From Legionella steigerwaltii (GTDB lineage Bacteria > Pseudomonadota > Gammaproteobacteria > Legionellales > Legionellaceae): 64,000 nt of DNA. The notes beneath the pieces were generated by a model that saw only the letters and a list, made by a program, of their open reading frames with translations, made no database searches and had not been told where the DNA came from. Every line of letters starts with the position of its first letter. Within the stretch, counting starts at the first letter, position 1. This document shows, in pieces, positions 51,028 through 60,007 of the stretch. Made by a program: the position numbers and the translations under genes. The stretch covers positions 248,001 through 312,000 of the forward strand of contig NZ_LNYZ01000001.1 in assembly GCF_001468065.1 (NCBI RefSeq). Direction: 5' to 3'.

Positions 51028-51992
51028 AGCTCTAATGAGAATGGATTGAAATTGGTTTTCACATCATAATGATCGACATTATCTTTTCTTTTTAAATAGT
51101 TTGAAACTTGATATGTAATTGGTAGAGCACATACTTCATACAGTACTTTGAGCAAATACATCGTTCCAATGATTTGCCAAATTCCTGCGTAAGGTATTAT
51201 GAATAAAAACGCAATATGGGTAAAAAGCACTGTATCAATGCCAACGCCAATCACAGTACTTGTAATTGCACGCAGCCAAAGTCGCTCTCCAGATGTTAGT
51301 ACTTTGAGTTTGGCCAAAATAATTGAATTGGTAAATTCACCGAAAAAGTAACTGATGACTGAAGCTAAGAAAACTCTTAAGGTGCCTTGGTAAACTGTTG
51401 CATAGGCTTCTTGATGAGGCCAATAGGGGGATGGGGTTAAATAAATGGTAATCCAGGTACCCAAAAATACAATGGTATTCGCGAGTAATGCCATCCAAAT
51501 AATTCGCCTGCTCACTTTGAATCCGTACACCTCTGTTAAAATATCATCGAAAACATAAGTTAAAGGGAAAAAAATTAAACCGGCAGCAAAATTGATTGAA
51601 CCCCAAGCAGCGATTTTAAACGCAGCTAAATTTGATAAGATTAAAAAAGTTGTAAACAGTATCCCTACACTGATAACGCTGGATTTGTTCGCCGCAGTGT
51701 GTTTCGGAAATTTTTTGATTAAATCCAGATTATTAGTTTGCTCGGCGGAATATAAAGCCGCAATATGTGCCACATCTTCGCGTGAAAAATTATCCAGCCA
51801 ATTTTTTTGATACAATTCATTTACAGGTTTATCAAAAGTTGTTGCTTTACCAGTTACTTGGATTTTCACATAAACCTTGGCGGTGTTTTGATAATTGCCA
51901 TCAACTGCGATAATCCTATACGCATTAGAAATAATTTTATCTGTTGGTATTTGAAACAGTTGTTTTATTTGCTGAAATAATTTATTGATCAT
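51024..51992 (-). CDS. YhhQ/VUT-family transporter with an N-terminal soluble extension (copy B)
   Basis: 322 residues from the ATG at 51992 (a TTG at 52013 would add 7). The last ~220 residues are a second YhhQ-type transporter: FPLTYVFDDILTEVYGFKVS corresponds to copy A's FPLSFLLSDLITEVYGYKYA, and both end in a DxYDxKTxFNxFxLxL motif. The first ~95 residues are absent from copy A and most YhhQ proteins: a soluble segment (NAYRIIAVDGNYQNTAKVYV, DNFSREDVAHIAALYSAEQ) of unknown role, probably cytoplasmic. The two genes are a tandem duplication that has diverged, possibly into two substrate specificities. The start is divergent from the GNAT gene, 23 bp away. Confidence 0.85.
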   Translation of the reverse strand: MINKLFQQIKQLFQIPTDKIISNAYRIIAVDGNYQNTAKVYVKIQVTGKATTFDKPVNELYQKNWLDNFSREDVAHIAALYSAEQTNNLDLIKKFPKHTAANKSSVISVGILFTTFLILSNLAAFKIAAWGSINFAAGLIFFPLTYVFDDILTEVYGFKVSRRIIWMALLANTIVFLGTWITIYLTPSPYWPHQEAYATVYQGTLRVFLASVISYFFGEFTNSIILAKLKVLTSGERLWLRAITSTVIGVGIDTVLFTHIAFLFIIPYAGIWQIIGTMYLLKVLYEVCALPITYQVSNYLKRKDNVDHYDVKTNFNPFSLEL

Positions 51993-52015
51993 GATTTTTA
52001 GATTGAGGAACAATA

Positions 52016-52648
52016 ATGTCTGACTCGCTTATTATGCCTAAAAATAAAACAAAAGTCAGTATGCTTGTGCCCGAAATTCTGATTGGTACCACAATTCGAA
52101 TGGAGCCCCTTTCCATAAGGCATTATGACTGTTTGCGTTCTCCAGCTGATGATGCACGAATTTGGACTTATATGCCAAATAAAGCGAACGGCATGTTTTA
52201 TGAATCTTGGTTTCAAGATTGTTTGATGAAGCAGATGCAAGGCATGCAACTTACTTATGTCATAAGGCGACTCAAAGATAATGAATTAATTGGAAGTCGT
52301 GCATATTATGAGATAGAGCCACAGCATAAAAAACTGGAAGTTGGATACGGTTGGCTTACTCCATCAGTATGGGGTAAGCGATACAATCACGAGTCTTTGC
52401 TGTTATTATTTCAGAATGCATTTGAAACATGGAATATTAACCGAGTCCAAATCGCAACCGATCCTCGTAACGTTAAAAACTACAATACTTTAAAAAAATT
52501 AGGGGCAATTCATGAGGGAATTCTACGCCAACATATGATCCATCATAATGGCCAAGTCACAGATACCGCCTTGTTTAGCATTCTTGCTGAAGAATGGCCT
52601 GGGGTGAAAAAGAGGCTGGTGGAACGACTAAAACGTGTGGAATATTAA
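52016..52648 (+). CDS. GNAT-family N-acetyltransferase (RimJ/RimL type)
   Basis: A 210-residue acetyltransferase. GTTIRMEPLSIRHYDCLRSP opens the typical RimJ/L fold; KKLEVGYGWLTPSVWGKRYN with HESLLLLFQ covers the acetyl-CoA binding region; NINRVQIATDPRNVKNYNTL and LKKLGAIHEGILRQH complete the C-terminal half. Targets in this family include ribosomal protein N-termini and small amines; none can be assigned. GAGGA precedes the ATG. The promoter region is shared with the divergent transporter genes. Confidence 0.88.
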   Translation: MSDSLIMPKNKTKVSMLVPEILIGTTIRMEPLSIRHYDCLRSPADDARIWTYMPNKANGMFYESWFQDCLMKQMQGMQLTYVIRRLKDNELIGSRAYYEIEPQHKKLEVGYGWLTPSVWGKRYNHESLLLLFQNAFETWNINRVQIATDPRNVKNYNTLKKLGAIHEGILRQHMIHHNGQVTDTALFSILAEEWPGVKKRLVERLKRVEY

Positions 52649-52704
52649 TTGAAGCGCAAGGCAGAAAAAATCCACTTCATGCCCCAATGCCATATATTCA
52701 ATCA

Positions 52705-52868
52705 TAATTTAAATTTATCACCTATTTTTTGAATTAGATTGGATCTAAGGCTTAAAATCATTACAATAGTGTTACAGTGAAAACACAGTACGTCATTAGT
52801 CATCTGTTAAAGATCATTGTCCCTAACTTGTAAAAGTATATTGAAGTATATTGAAGTATATTGAACAT
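52705..52868 (-). pseudogene. Decayed fragment of clpB
   Basis: This non-coding stretch resembles the intact clpB gene at about 54704-54850 in the same orientation. Shared blocks include TAAATTTATCAC, TGAATTAGATTGGA, TCATTACAATA, CAGTACGTC, CATCTGT, ATCAT/ATCGTCC, TAACTTGTAA and AGTATATTGAA. Between them are substitutions and small indels that break the reading frame. It covers part of the C-terminal AAA+ module only. The right end runs into three copies of a 10-bp unit. The fragment lies just upstream of the orphan gene, so that orphan sits between clpB remnant and clpB. Confidence 0.8.
52836..52865. repeat. Three tandem copies of a 10-bp unit
   Basis: GTATATTGAA occurs three times in a row at the end of the clpB-like fragment. 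The intact clpB has one copy (at about 54838-54847). It looks like slippage expansion after decay. Confidence 0.85.
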
Positions 52869-52947
52869 ATCAAAAATGAAGCAATGTAATTCTTGTGAGA
52901 ATATACAAAGAGACTTATAATTGAGCACTTTTTTGAGTGAAATCACT

Positions 52948-54156
52948 ATGTCTAAAAAAATTACAATATCTAAGAGTTCTTTTTTTGAAGATTTAATAAC
53001 AAAACAACATTTTTTAACTCAGCCTGACGCTCCTTTTCTCTGGGACGAGATGGTTGCAGAGAAAGAAAATATAAAAAAAATAAAAAGAGAAAAAGACAGT
53101 GATGTATTTTTTGCTTACATTGAATCCCGATTTGCTTATGCTTATGCCAAGCTCTTTAATGCTAAGTTAATGGAAAGAAATGTAAACGCAAGTGATGAAG
53201 AACATTCAGAAGTTAAAAAAATCTTAGCATATTTCATTAGCGATGATATAAGTAGGCACTCTTCCCAAGTGTCTCAAATTAATGCTTTTCGTCGATGGAT
53301 AGATACAGCCTTCATCTTGAGGAAAATGCATAATTATGAAGGATATTTTTTGGTGCGTGACACCTTAATGGAAATGGAAGAAGAACTTCAATTAACACAA
53401 AATAAAGCGTTTAAATCCCATCTTAAAATGTACAACCAACTCGTACAGATCAATGCCACACTAATTGATGAACAATTAAAAACAGATTACAGCAGAATTC
53501 CGTTGCAAGATTTTGCAAACCCAGACGGTTTTGCCAAGAGAGGCAAGGCGGGTCCAAGACTTAAAACGTTTTTTGAGGGTAGGGAGTACATAGAGTCTTG
53601 CCTTGAAAGAGAGATAATGGGGGCTCAAGGAGGCAATCAAATTAAGATGTTTTGTAAGTGGATTGATATAGCAATTGATCTAAGAAAAAAGCATAATTAT
53701 GAGGGATATTTTTTAGTGATTACCAATTTACAATTGATCGATAGAGTGATTAAAGCAGGGGATCTTTCTCAGTCTTATCTTAAAAAATACAATCAACTTC
53801 TCGCGCATGCAAGTCCATTCGACAATTTTGGAAAACTTAGAAAACTATGGGGTAACGATAATTCTCCTGATAAATTAATCTCTACTTTCTACTGGACCAA
53901 GGAGTTAGCTAATCTTAATGAAAAAATGGAGCAGCAAGAAGGTAATGAGGATATACTCGTATTAATGCTTCGAGAAAAAAATAGAAAACTTGCTCTTATC
54001 GCTAAAGAGCAGCAAAGTTTTGCAGGTAGGGTTGTAAGTTATTCGACTAAGATACCAAAGCATTTGGAATCTGAATTTGCAACCATAGAGAAGCAATACA
54101 ACAACAATAAAGAAGAAGTAGCACGAGCAAAATTTTTAAATACAAGAGGAGCCTAG
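52948..54156 (+). CDS. Orphan protein with a duplicated RasGEF-like helical motif
   Basis: 402 residues from ATG 52948; a TTG at 52921 would add nine, and neither has a strong ribosome binding site. No signal peptide or membrane segment. Two internal repeats stand out: RRWIDTAFILRKMHNYEGYF and, about 122 residues later, CKWIDIAIDLRKKHNYEGYF, each followed by a KxYNQL block. The pattern W-I-x-x-A-x-x-LR-x-x-x-NY/F-x-x-x-F-x-v-x-x-x-L recalls the central helices of RasGEF (CDC25) domains (IxxAxxLRxxNNF). RasGEF-type effectors occur in Legionella; this assignment is by eye and weak. The gene lies between a clpB fragment and intact clpB and is AT-rich, consistent with insertion. Confidence 0.65.
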   Translation: MSKKITISKSSFFEDLITKQHFLTQPDAPFLWDEMVAEKENIKKIKREKDSDVFFAYIESRFAYAYAKLFNAKLMERNVNASDEEHSEVKKILAYFISDDISRHSSQVSQINAFRRWIDTAFILRKMHNYEGYFLVRDTLMEMEEELQLTQNKAFKSHLKMYNQLVQINATLIDEQLKTDYSRIPLQDFANPDGFAKRGKAGPRLKTFFEGREYIESCLEREIMGAQGGNQIKMFCKWIDIAIDLRKKHNYEGYFLVITNLQLIDRVIKAGDLSQSYLKKYNQLLAHASPFDNFGKLRKLWGNDNSPDKLISTFYWTKELANLNEKMEQQEGNEDILVLMLREKNRKLALIAKEQQSFAGRVVSYSTKIPKHLESEFATIEKQYNNNKEEVARAKFLNTRGA

Positions 54157-54328
54157 TTTAGGTTTAGAAAATACTTTGTGAACCTAGTCGCCAATTGGAA
54201 AAAGGGACAACAATTACAGTGTGCTAAAGCTTCGCACACTTGCACGCACTTGTCATCCTCGCAAAGGCAGGGACGACAAAATTGTGCAGGGGTATATGTG
54301 TGCGAGATGTTGTCTACAGTCCTTGCAC
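54157..54328. other. Intergenic remnant with short inverted repeats
   Basis: Between the convergent orphan and clpB are TGTGC...GCACA and GTCATCCTCGC...GGGACGAC inverted pieces. They resemble eroded ends of small palindromic elements and may terminate both genes. No coding frame is seen. Confidence 0.4.
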
Positions 54329-56905
54329 TTAGTGGCTTTTAAACTTCATTTCACCATCTTTATAAGTCACTTTAATTGTTTCACCTGACTTAAATTTCCC
54401 CATCAGTATATCTTGAGCGAGAGGATTTTCCACTTGCTGCTGAATAGTGCGTTTCAAAGGTCTTGCACCATATACCGGATCAAAGCCTGCTTCTGCTAAA
54501 TGCGTTAGGGCTTCCTGAGTTACATCAAGATGAATATCTTGTTGTTTCAAGCGTTTTTGCAAATAAGCAATTTGAATCGCAGCAATTTTTGCAATTTGGT
54601 CTTTTGCAAGAGAATGAAAGACCACAGTATCATCAATACGGTTAATGAATTCAGGACGAAAGTGTTGTCGTACCATCTCCATTACTGCATCTTTAATTTG
54701 TTCGTATTTAAATTTATCACCCATCTCCTGAATTAGATTGGAGCCAAGATTTGAGGTCATTACAATAATGGTATTGCGAAAATCAACAGTACGTCCTTGG
54801 CCATCTGTCAAACGACCATCGTCCATAACTTGTAACAGTATATTGAACACATCGGCATGCGCTTTTTCTACTTCATCAAGTAATATTACTGAATAAGGTC
54901 TGCGACGCACTGCTTCGGTTAAATATCCACCTTCTTCATAGCCTACATATCCTGGTGGTGCACCAATCAGGCGAGCAACAGAATGCTTTTCCATAAATTC
55001 GGACATGTCGATACGAACCATAGCTTCTTCAGTATCAAAGAGAAATGAAGCAAGGGCTTTACATAATTCAGTTTTACCTACACCAGTGGGACCAAGGAAC
55101 AAAAATGAACCTATAGGTCGATTAGGATCTGATAATCCAGCACGTGAACGACGAATGGCATTGGATACAGCATCTATTGCTTCATTTTGACCTATGAGAC
55201 GATTATGTAGGACTTCTTCCATACGCAATAACTTTTCCTTTTCACCCTCCATCATTTTGGCTACAGGTATACCGGTCCACTTGGAAACAACTTCTGCGAC
55301 CTCATCTTCGGTCACTTTATTTCGTACTAATTTGTTCTCATGAGACTCCACTTCAGCTACTTGCGCTAAACGTTTTTCAAGTTCAGGAATACGACCATAT
55401 TGTAATTCAGACATACGGCTTAAATCCCCAGCTCGTCGTGCAGTTTCCATTTCAAGCTTTGCTTGTTCTAGGGACTCTTTAATTTGTGTGGCTCCCTGCA
55501 TGGTTGCTTTTTCAGCCTTCCATACTTCTTCCAAATCAGAATAGTTATGTTCCAATTCGTCAATGGTATTTTGTAAATCATCAAGTCGTTTTTTAGATGC
55601 TTCATCATGTTCTTTTTTGAGTGCTTCACGTTCAATTTTCAGTTGAATTAAACGTCGCTCTAATTTATCCATACTTTCAGGTTTTGAATCGATTTCCATA
55701 CGAATCAAGCTTCCTGCTTCATCGATTAAATCAATTGCTTTATCCGGTAGTTGTCTGTCTGTAATATATCGATGCGATAGAGTAGCCGCTGCGACTATAG
55801 CTGGGTCGGTAATTTCAACTCCATGATGTACTTCATAACGCTCTTTTAAACCTCGAAGAATAGCAATTGTGTCTTCAACACTAGGCTCATCGACCAAAAC
55901 TTTCTGGAAACGACGTTCTAAAGCGGCGTCTTTTTCGATGTATTGTCGGTATTCATCAAGGGTGGTTGCACCGATACAATGGAGTTCTCCACGTGCTAAA
56001 GCAGGTTTCAACATGTTACCCGCATCCATTGCACCTTCAGCTTTTCCAGCGCCAACCATAGTATGAAGTTCATCAATAAAGAGAATAATCTGACCTTCTT
56101 GTTTTGCTAAATCATTAAGAACAGCCTTGAGTCGTTCTTCAAATTCACCGCGATATTTTGCTCCGGCAATTAAGGCGCCCATATCTAAAGAAAGCAAGCG
56201 TTTGTTTTTTAAACCTTCTGGAACTTCTCCATTAATAATGCGTTGTGCCAATCCTTCAACAATCGCGGTTTTCCCAACACCAGGCTCACCGATTAAAACA
56301 GGATTGTTTTTAGTACGTCTTTGCAACACTTGGATGGTTCGACGAATTTCATCATCACGACCAATTACAGGATCTAATTTACCTTGCTCCGCACGGGCGG
56401 TTAGGTCAAGCGTATATTTTTCTAAAGCTTGACGTTGCTCTTCGGCGTTAGGATCGTTAATGGTTTCTCCTCCTCGTAACTCATTAATAGCGCCTTCAAT
56501 TGCTTTAACTTCACCACCTGCTTGTTTCAGGATACGAGAAAGACTACCCTCTTCACTTATTGCTGCTAAAATAAAAAGTTCACTGGAGATAAAATTATCT
56601 TTCTTTTGTTGCGCTAACTTATCCGTAAGATTTAATAAACGATTCAATCCGTTGGAAAGATGGATGTCACCTCCAATTCCAGATACTTTTGGAAGTTTAT
56701 CTAATGCTTGATCTAAAAGTGTTCTTAGTAGAGGGATATTAACCCCAGCTTTACTGAGTAAAGGTCTGCAACTTCCTCCTTGTTGATCTAGAAGAGCCTT
56801 CATTAGGTGTTCTGGCTCTATAAATCCATTATCTCTTCCTAAAGCTAATGATTGGGCATCTGCTAAGGCTATTTGAAACTTTGATGTCAGTTTATCCATT
56901 CTCAT
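54329..56905 (-). CDS. clpB: Chaperone ClpB, disaggregase
   Basis: An 858-residue AAA+ disaggregase that, with DnaK, threads and rescues aggregated proteins. Clp N-domain ([20 protein letters not shown]), first AAA+ module ([40 protein letters not shown]), the long coiled-coil middle domain that distinguishes ClpB from ClpA ([20 protein letters not shown]), and the second module ([40 protein letters not shown]). The start equals that of E. coli ClpB, with AAAGG upstream. A CCCAT-containing stretch about 25-30 nt ahead resembles a sigma-32 -10, but no clear -35 is seen. A decayed partial copy lies 1.5 kb downstream. Confidence 0.97.
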   Translation of the reverse strand: MRMDKLTSKFQIALADAQSLALGRDNGFIEPEHLMKALLDQQGGSCRPLLSKAGVNIPLLRTLLDQALDKLPKVSGIGGDIHLSNGLNRLLNLTDKLAQQKKDNFISSELFILAAISEEGSLSRILKQAGGEVKAIEGAINELRGGETINDPNAEEQRQALEKYTLDLTARAEQGKLDPVIGRDDEIRRTIQVLQRRTKNNPVLIGEPGVGKTAIVEGLAQRIINGEVPEGLKNKRLLSLDMGALIAGAKYRGEFEERLKAVLNDLAKQEGQIILFIDELHTMVGAGKAEGAMDAGNMLKPALARGELHCIGATTLDEYRQYIEKDAALERRFQKVLVDEPSVEDTIAILRGLKERYEVHHGVEITDPAIVAAATLSHRYITDRQLPDKAIDLIDEAGSLIRMEIDSKPESMDKLERRLIQLKIEREALKKEHDEASKKRLDDLQNTIDELEHNYSDLEEVWKAEKATMQGATQIKESLEQAKLEMETARRAGDLSRMSELQYGRIPELEKRLAQVAEVESHENKLVRNKVTEDEVAEVVSKWTGIPVAKMMEGEKEKLLRMEEVLHNRLIGQNEAIDAVSNAIRRSRAGLSDPNRPIGSFLFLGPTGVGKTELCKALASFLFDTEEAMVRIDMSEFMEKHSVARLIGAPPGYVGYEEGGYLTEAVRRRPYSVILLDEVEKAHADVFNILLQVMDDGRLTDGQGRTVDFRNTIIVMTSNLGSNLIQEMGDKFKYEQIKDAVMEMVRQHFRPEFINRIDDTVVFHSLAKDQIAKIAAIQIAYLQKRLKQQDIHLDVTQEALTHLAEAGFDPVYGARPLKRTIQQQVENPLAQDILMGKFKSGETIKVTYKDGEMKFKSH

Positions 56906-56991
56906 AATATATAACCTTTTTATAATGGGTGTTAATTTTCTTGTATCTACCGTAAAATGAGGTTTAATTTAATTTTTTCAAGTGATTCATT

Positions 56992-57945
56992 ATGACAAAT
57001 GACCATTCTTCTAATTCTAATCCGGATTCTCAAGCTTTGCTGAATCAAATCATCATTGATTATATGAAAGAAGCAAAAAGGAAACGCAGATGGAAATGGG
57101 TAATGCGTGTAATTTATTTACTAATTATTTTGTTCATAGTTTATCGGGTGTCGTTAAGTACTAATGAAGACATAGGTACCAACATTAAACCTCATGTAGG
57201 TGTAGTAGATATTACTGGCGAAATGTCTGAAGCTAAAGCCAATGCAGATGATTTTGCTAAGGGTTTGGATTCAGCTTATAAAAATTCTGGGTTAAAGGCA
57301 TTGATTGTTCGTATTAATAGTCCTGGCGGTAGTCCTGTTCAGGCTGAATACATGTATAACATTGTAAAATTTTATCAAAAAAAATATCCGGATATAAAAA
57401 TTTATTCAGTATGTGTGGATGCTTGTGCCTCTGCCGCATATTATGTTGCTGTTGCAGCGGATAATATTTACGCCAGTCCCGCGAGCATGGTTGGTTCTAT
57501 AGGTGTTTTGTATAATGGTTTTGGTTTTGTTGATCTCATCAACAAGATAGGTGTTTCACGTAGATTACAAACCTCAGGTGCTAATAAATCATTTTTGGAT
57601 CCTTTTTCTCCTGAAACAGATTTTGCAAAACAAAAGTTGCAAGTTATGTTGGATCAAGTTCATCAGCAATTTATTAGTAGAGTAAAAGAGGGACGGGGGA
57701 GCCGCTTGCACATTGACGATGAAACATTTTCTGGACTTTTTTGGACTGGTGAGCAAGCTTTAACGATGGGGCTAATTGATGGTTTGGCGAGCAGCGGACA
57801 GGTCGCTCGTGATGTGATTAAAGTTCCAGAGGTTATTGATTACACTCATAAGCAAAATCTTTTTGATCGCGTGACCAAGAATTTGGGAACTGCGTTGGCT
57901 GATGAACTGCCATTAAGTTTTGGAGCGAAACAAGGATTTAAGTAA
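56992..57945 (+). CDS. sppA: Signal peptide peptidase SppA-type S49 protease
   Basis: A 317-residue single-domain S49 peptidase that degrades cleaved signal peptides in the inner membrane. One N-terminal membrane segment (MRVIYLLIILFIVYRVSL, about residues 37-55). The core has VRINSPGGSPVQAEYMYNIV, the Ser nucleophile in VDACASAAYYVAVAADNIY, and the general-base Lys in TSGANKSFLDPFSP. It is the short (half-size) form, unlike the tandem 618-residue E. coli SppA. It is divergent from clpB. Confidence 0.93.
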   Translation: MTNDHSSNSNPDSQALLNQIIIDYMKEAKRKRRWKWVMRVIYLLIILFIVYRVSLSTNEDIGTNIKPHVGVVDITGEMSEAKANADDFAKGLDSAYKNSGLKALIVRINSPGGSPVQAEYMYNIVKFYQKKYPDIKIYSVCVDACASAAYYVAVAADNIYASPASMVGSIGVLYNGFGFVDLINKIGVSRRLQTSGANKSFLDPFSPETDFAKQKLQVMLDQVHQQFISRVKEGRGSRLHIDDETFSGLFWTGEQALTMGLIDGLASSGQVARDVIKVPEVIDYTHKQNLFDRVTKNLGTALADELPLSFGAKQGFK

Positions 57946-57989
57946 TTTGTTGTCTGGATTAGCACAGTATAATCCGGGCGTATCCACAA

Positions 57990-58033
57990 ATTTTTCAATC
58001 TACCTATCGCGCTTCATGCGCGATTTGAAAAAT
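57990..58033. repeat. Extended hairpin with 16 paired positions
   Basis: ATTTTTCAA (57990-57998) pairs with TTGAAAAAT (58025-58033), and ATCGCGC (58006-58012) with GCGCGAT (58018-58024) around a TTCAT loop. Seven unpaired bases bulge on the left side only. It could terminate sppA or suhB, but no T-run follows the outer stem beyond the stem's own T/A tract. Confidence 0.7.
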
Positions 58034-58100
58034 ACGTGAATTACATCACAGAGATGCTTTGATAAGTGATGAATTAAATCAAAATAAAATTTTAAGTACT

Positions 58101-58160
58101 TGTAGTCTGAGTGAAGCGAAGTGAAACCCGGGTTACGGCTTCGCCTTCACCCAGGCCACA
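58101..58160. repeat. Palindromic intergenic repeat, copy 7a (short, diverged)
   Basis: TGTAGTCTGAGTGAAGCGAA on the left and CGCCTTCACCCAGGCCACA on the right, with almost no loop (CCCGGG in the centre). It is a shortened copy with several mismatches. Confidence 0.8.
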
Positions 58161-58176
58161 TATATTGTTACATCGA

Positions 58177-58260
58177 GTAGCCTGGGTGCAGCCCAGCGGA
58201 ACCCGGGATATAGGCTTGATTTTTATTGAAACCCGGGTTACGGCCTTTCACCCTGGCCAC
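58177..58260. repeat. Palindromic intergenic repeat, copy 7b (diverged)
   Basis: Left arm starts GTAGCCTGGGTGCAGCCCAG; right arm AACCCGGGTTACGGCCTTTC then ACCCTGGCCAC. Arms differ in the core, so this copy no longer pairs fully. It is adjacent to copy 7a. Confidence 0.8.
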
Positions 58261-58319
58261 TTTTTAAGTTAATGTCATACATGAGCGGATACTAATAATT
58301 CTGAACAGCTGATTCTTTA

Positions 58320-59105
58320 TTATTTCAAAACAGGTGAAATCGTTTGTAATAACGATTTAAATACCTTAGGTGTGCCAGCAACAATATCCCCATGTTTTAG
58401 AAAATCATCGCCTCCTTGTAAATCACTAATTAATCCACCTGCTTCTCTAATTAATAATGATCCCGCAGCAATATCCCAAGGACGTAATCCTAACTCCCAA
58501 AATCCATCAAGTCGACCGCTGGCAACATAGGCCAAATCAAGTGCGGCTGATCCTGTTCTTCTAACCCCAGCACATTTACCAAATAATGCTTCAAAAGTAG
58601 GCAAGTATTTTTGTGCCATAGTAACATCGCGTGATGGGAAGCCAGTTCCTAAAAGTGAAGACACAAGTTGAGTTTGTTTGGAAACACGTATTCTCCGATC
58701 ATTCAATCGTGCTCCGCGTCCTCGGCTTGCAGCAAAACATTCATGGCGTAAAGGATCGTAGATAACCCCATGTTCGATTCTTCCTTTCATTTTTACAGCT
58801 ATAGAAACGGAAAAGAAAGGAAATCCATGTAGGTAGTTGGATGTTCCATCGAGTGGATCAATAATCCAGATTGACTCGCCATCTCCTTCTTGTACACCAC
58901 TTTCTTCAGCAAGAATACCGTGCTCCGGATATGCTTTATGAATTGTATGAATAATTGCTTGTTCGGCTTTAATGTCTACTTCACTAAAATATTCATGGTT
59001 ATTTTTAGCGGTAATTTTGAGGCGATCCACTTGCTCCATATGTCGAATGATAATTTCACCGGCTTGTCGTGCCGCGTTAACTGCTATATTTAAAAGTGGT
59101 TCCAT
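58320..59105 (-). CDS. suhB: Inositol-1-monophosphatase family protein SuhB
   Basis: A 261-residue Mg-dependent phosphatase. The metal-binding motifs are intact: ILAEESGVQEGDG, WIIDPLDGTSNYLHGFPFFS and the C-terminal RPWDIAAGSLLIREAGG. In E. coli SuhB also binds NusA/RNA polymerase in rRNA antitermination. Here it is divergent from trmJ and is transcribed alone on the minus strand. Confidence 0.95.
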   Translation of the reverse strand: MEPLLNIAVNAARQAGEIIIRHMEQVDRLKITAKNNHEYFSEVDIKAEQAIIHTIHKAYPEHGILAEESGVQEGDGESIWIIDPLDGTSNYLHGFPFFSVSIAVKMKGRIEHGVIYDPLRHECFAASRGRGARLNDRRIRVSKQTQLVSSLLGTGFPSRDVTMAQKYLPTFEALFGKCAGVRRTGSAALDLAYVASGRLDGFWELGLRPWDIAAGSLLIREAGGLISDLQGGDDFLKHGDIVAGTPKVFKSLLQTISPVLK

Positions 59106-59251
59106 GAATATACTCTTTAATCTACAAAACCGGTGATTCTATCATATTTTTTTTGAGCAAAGAGAGTGAAATATGAAAAAAGCAAAAATCGTAAAAAAGG
59201 CGGTTCAATGATATGATATAGAGATCCCAATGCATTAATTAAAAGTTTTTT

Positions 59252-60007
59252 ATGAATTTAAGTTCAATCCGTATTATTTTAGTAGCAACATCTCATCCTG
59301 GTAATATAGGCTCAACAGCCAGAGCAATGAAAACAATGGGATTAAGCTCACTGTATTTGGTCAAGCCTAAATCTTTTCCTGATTATAAGGCAAGAGAAAT
59401 GGCGGCAGGTGCTGATGATCTTTTGGAGCGTGCCATTGTCACTGAAACTTTAGATGAAGCACTAATCGGGTGTCAGCTTATTTTGGGAACTAGTGCAAGA
59501 CCTAGAGGACTTTCCTTACCAGGATTAATTCCTGCTTCCAGCGCGGATTTAATTAGTAAACAAGCTGAAAATACTCAAATTGCCATTGTATTTGGAAGGG
59601 AACATGCAGGTCTTACTAATGAAGAACTGCTAAAATGTCATTATCATATTCATATTCCAAGCAATCCAGAGTATGCTTCGCTTAATCTGGCACAGGCAGT
59701 ACAGATAGTTGCTTATGAGTTGCGAATGAAATTATTAGCACCTAAGGCTGAAGTAGCATTGCGTCAGGATGAATATGCTACAGCAGATGAAATCGAACAA
59801 TTTTACGAACATCTAAAAAAAGTTTTTATTGAGATTCAATTTTTAAAAGCTTCAAATCCGCGACGTTTAATGCAGCGAGTACGGAGGTTATTTAATCGCG
59901 TAAACTTAGAAAAAATGGAAGTGAACCTGTTACGAGGAATGCTAAGTCAAGTACAGAAATCGTTGGAATGGGCAGGTAAAAGAGGCTTAAGTGAACGGGA
60001 TAATTAA
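59252..60007 (+). CDS. trmJ: tRNA (cytidine/uridine-32 2'-O)-methyltransferase TrmJ
   Basis: A 251-residue SPOUT-class methyltransferase that methylates the ribose of position 32 in several tRNAs using SAM. The knot motifs are visible: [40 protein letters not shown] and [20 protein letters not shown]. The C-terminal extension ([20 protein letters not shown]) is typical of TrmJ. It is followed, with a 17-nt overlap, by the cysteine desulfurase gene. In E. coli trmJ also precedes the isc genes, but here no iscR intervenes. Confidence 0.95.
   Translation: MNLSSIRIILVATSHPGNIGSTARAMKTMGLSSLYLVKPKSFPDYKAREMAAGADDLLERAIVTETLDEALIGCQLILGTSARPRGLSLPGLIPASSADLISKQAENTQIAIVFGREHAGLTNEELLKCHYHIHIPSNPEYASLNLAQAVQIVAYELRMKLLAPKAEVALRQDEYATADEIEQFYEHLKKVFIEIQFLKASNPRRLMQRVRRLFNRVNLEKMEVNLLRGMLSQVQKSLEWAGKRGLSERDN

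Larger units (their letters stand above)
57946..58319. other. Repeat-rich intergenic region between sppA and suhB
   Basis: No gene is seen. The region holds a half repeat (about 57947-57980), an extended hairpin at 57990-58033 and two palindromic repeat copies at 58101-58160 and 58177-58260. It separates convergent genes. Confidence 0.7.
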
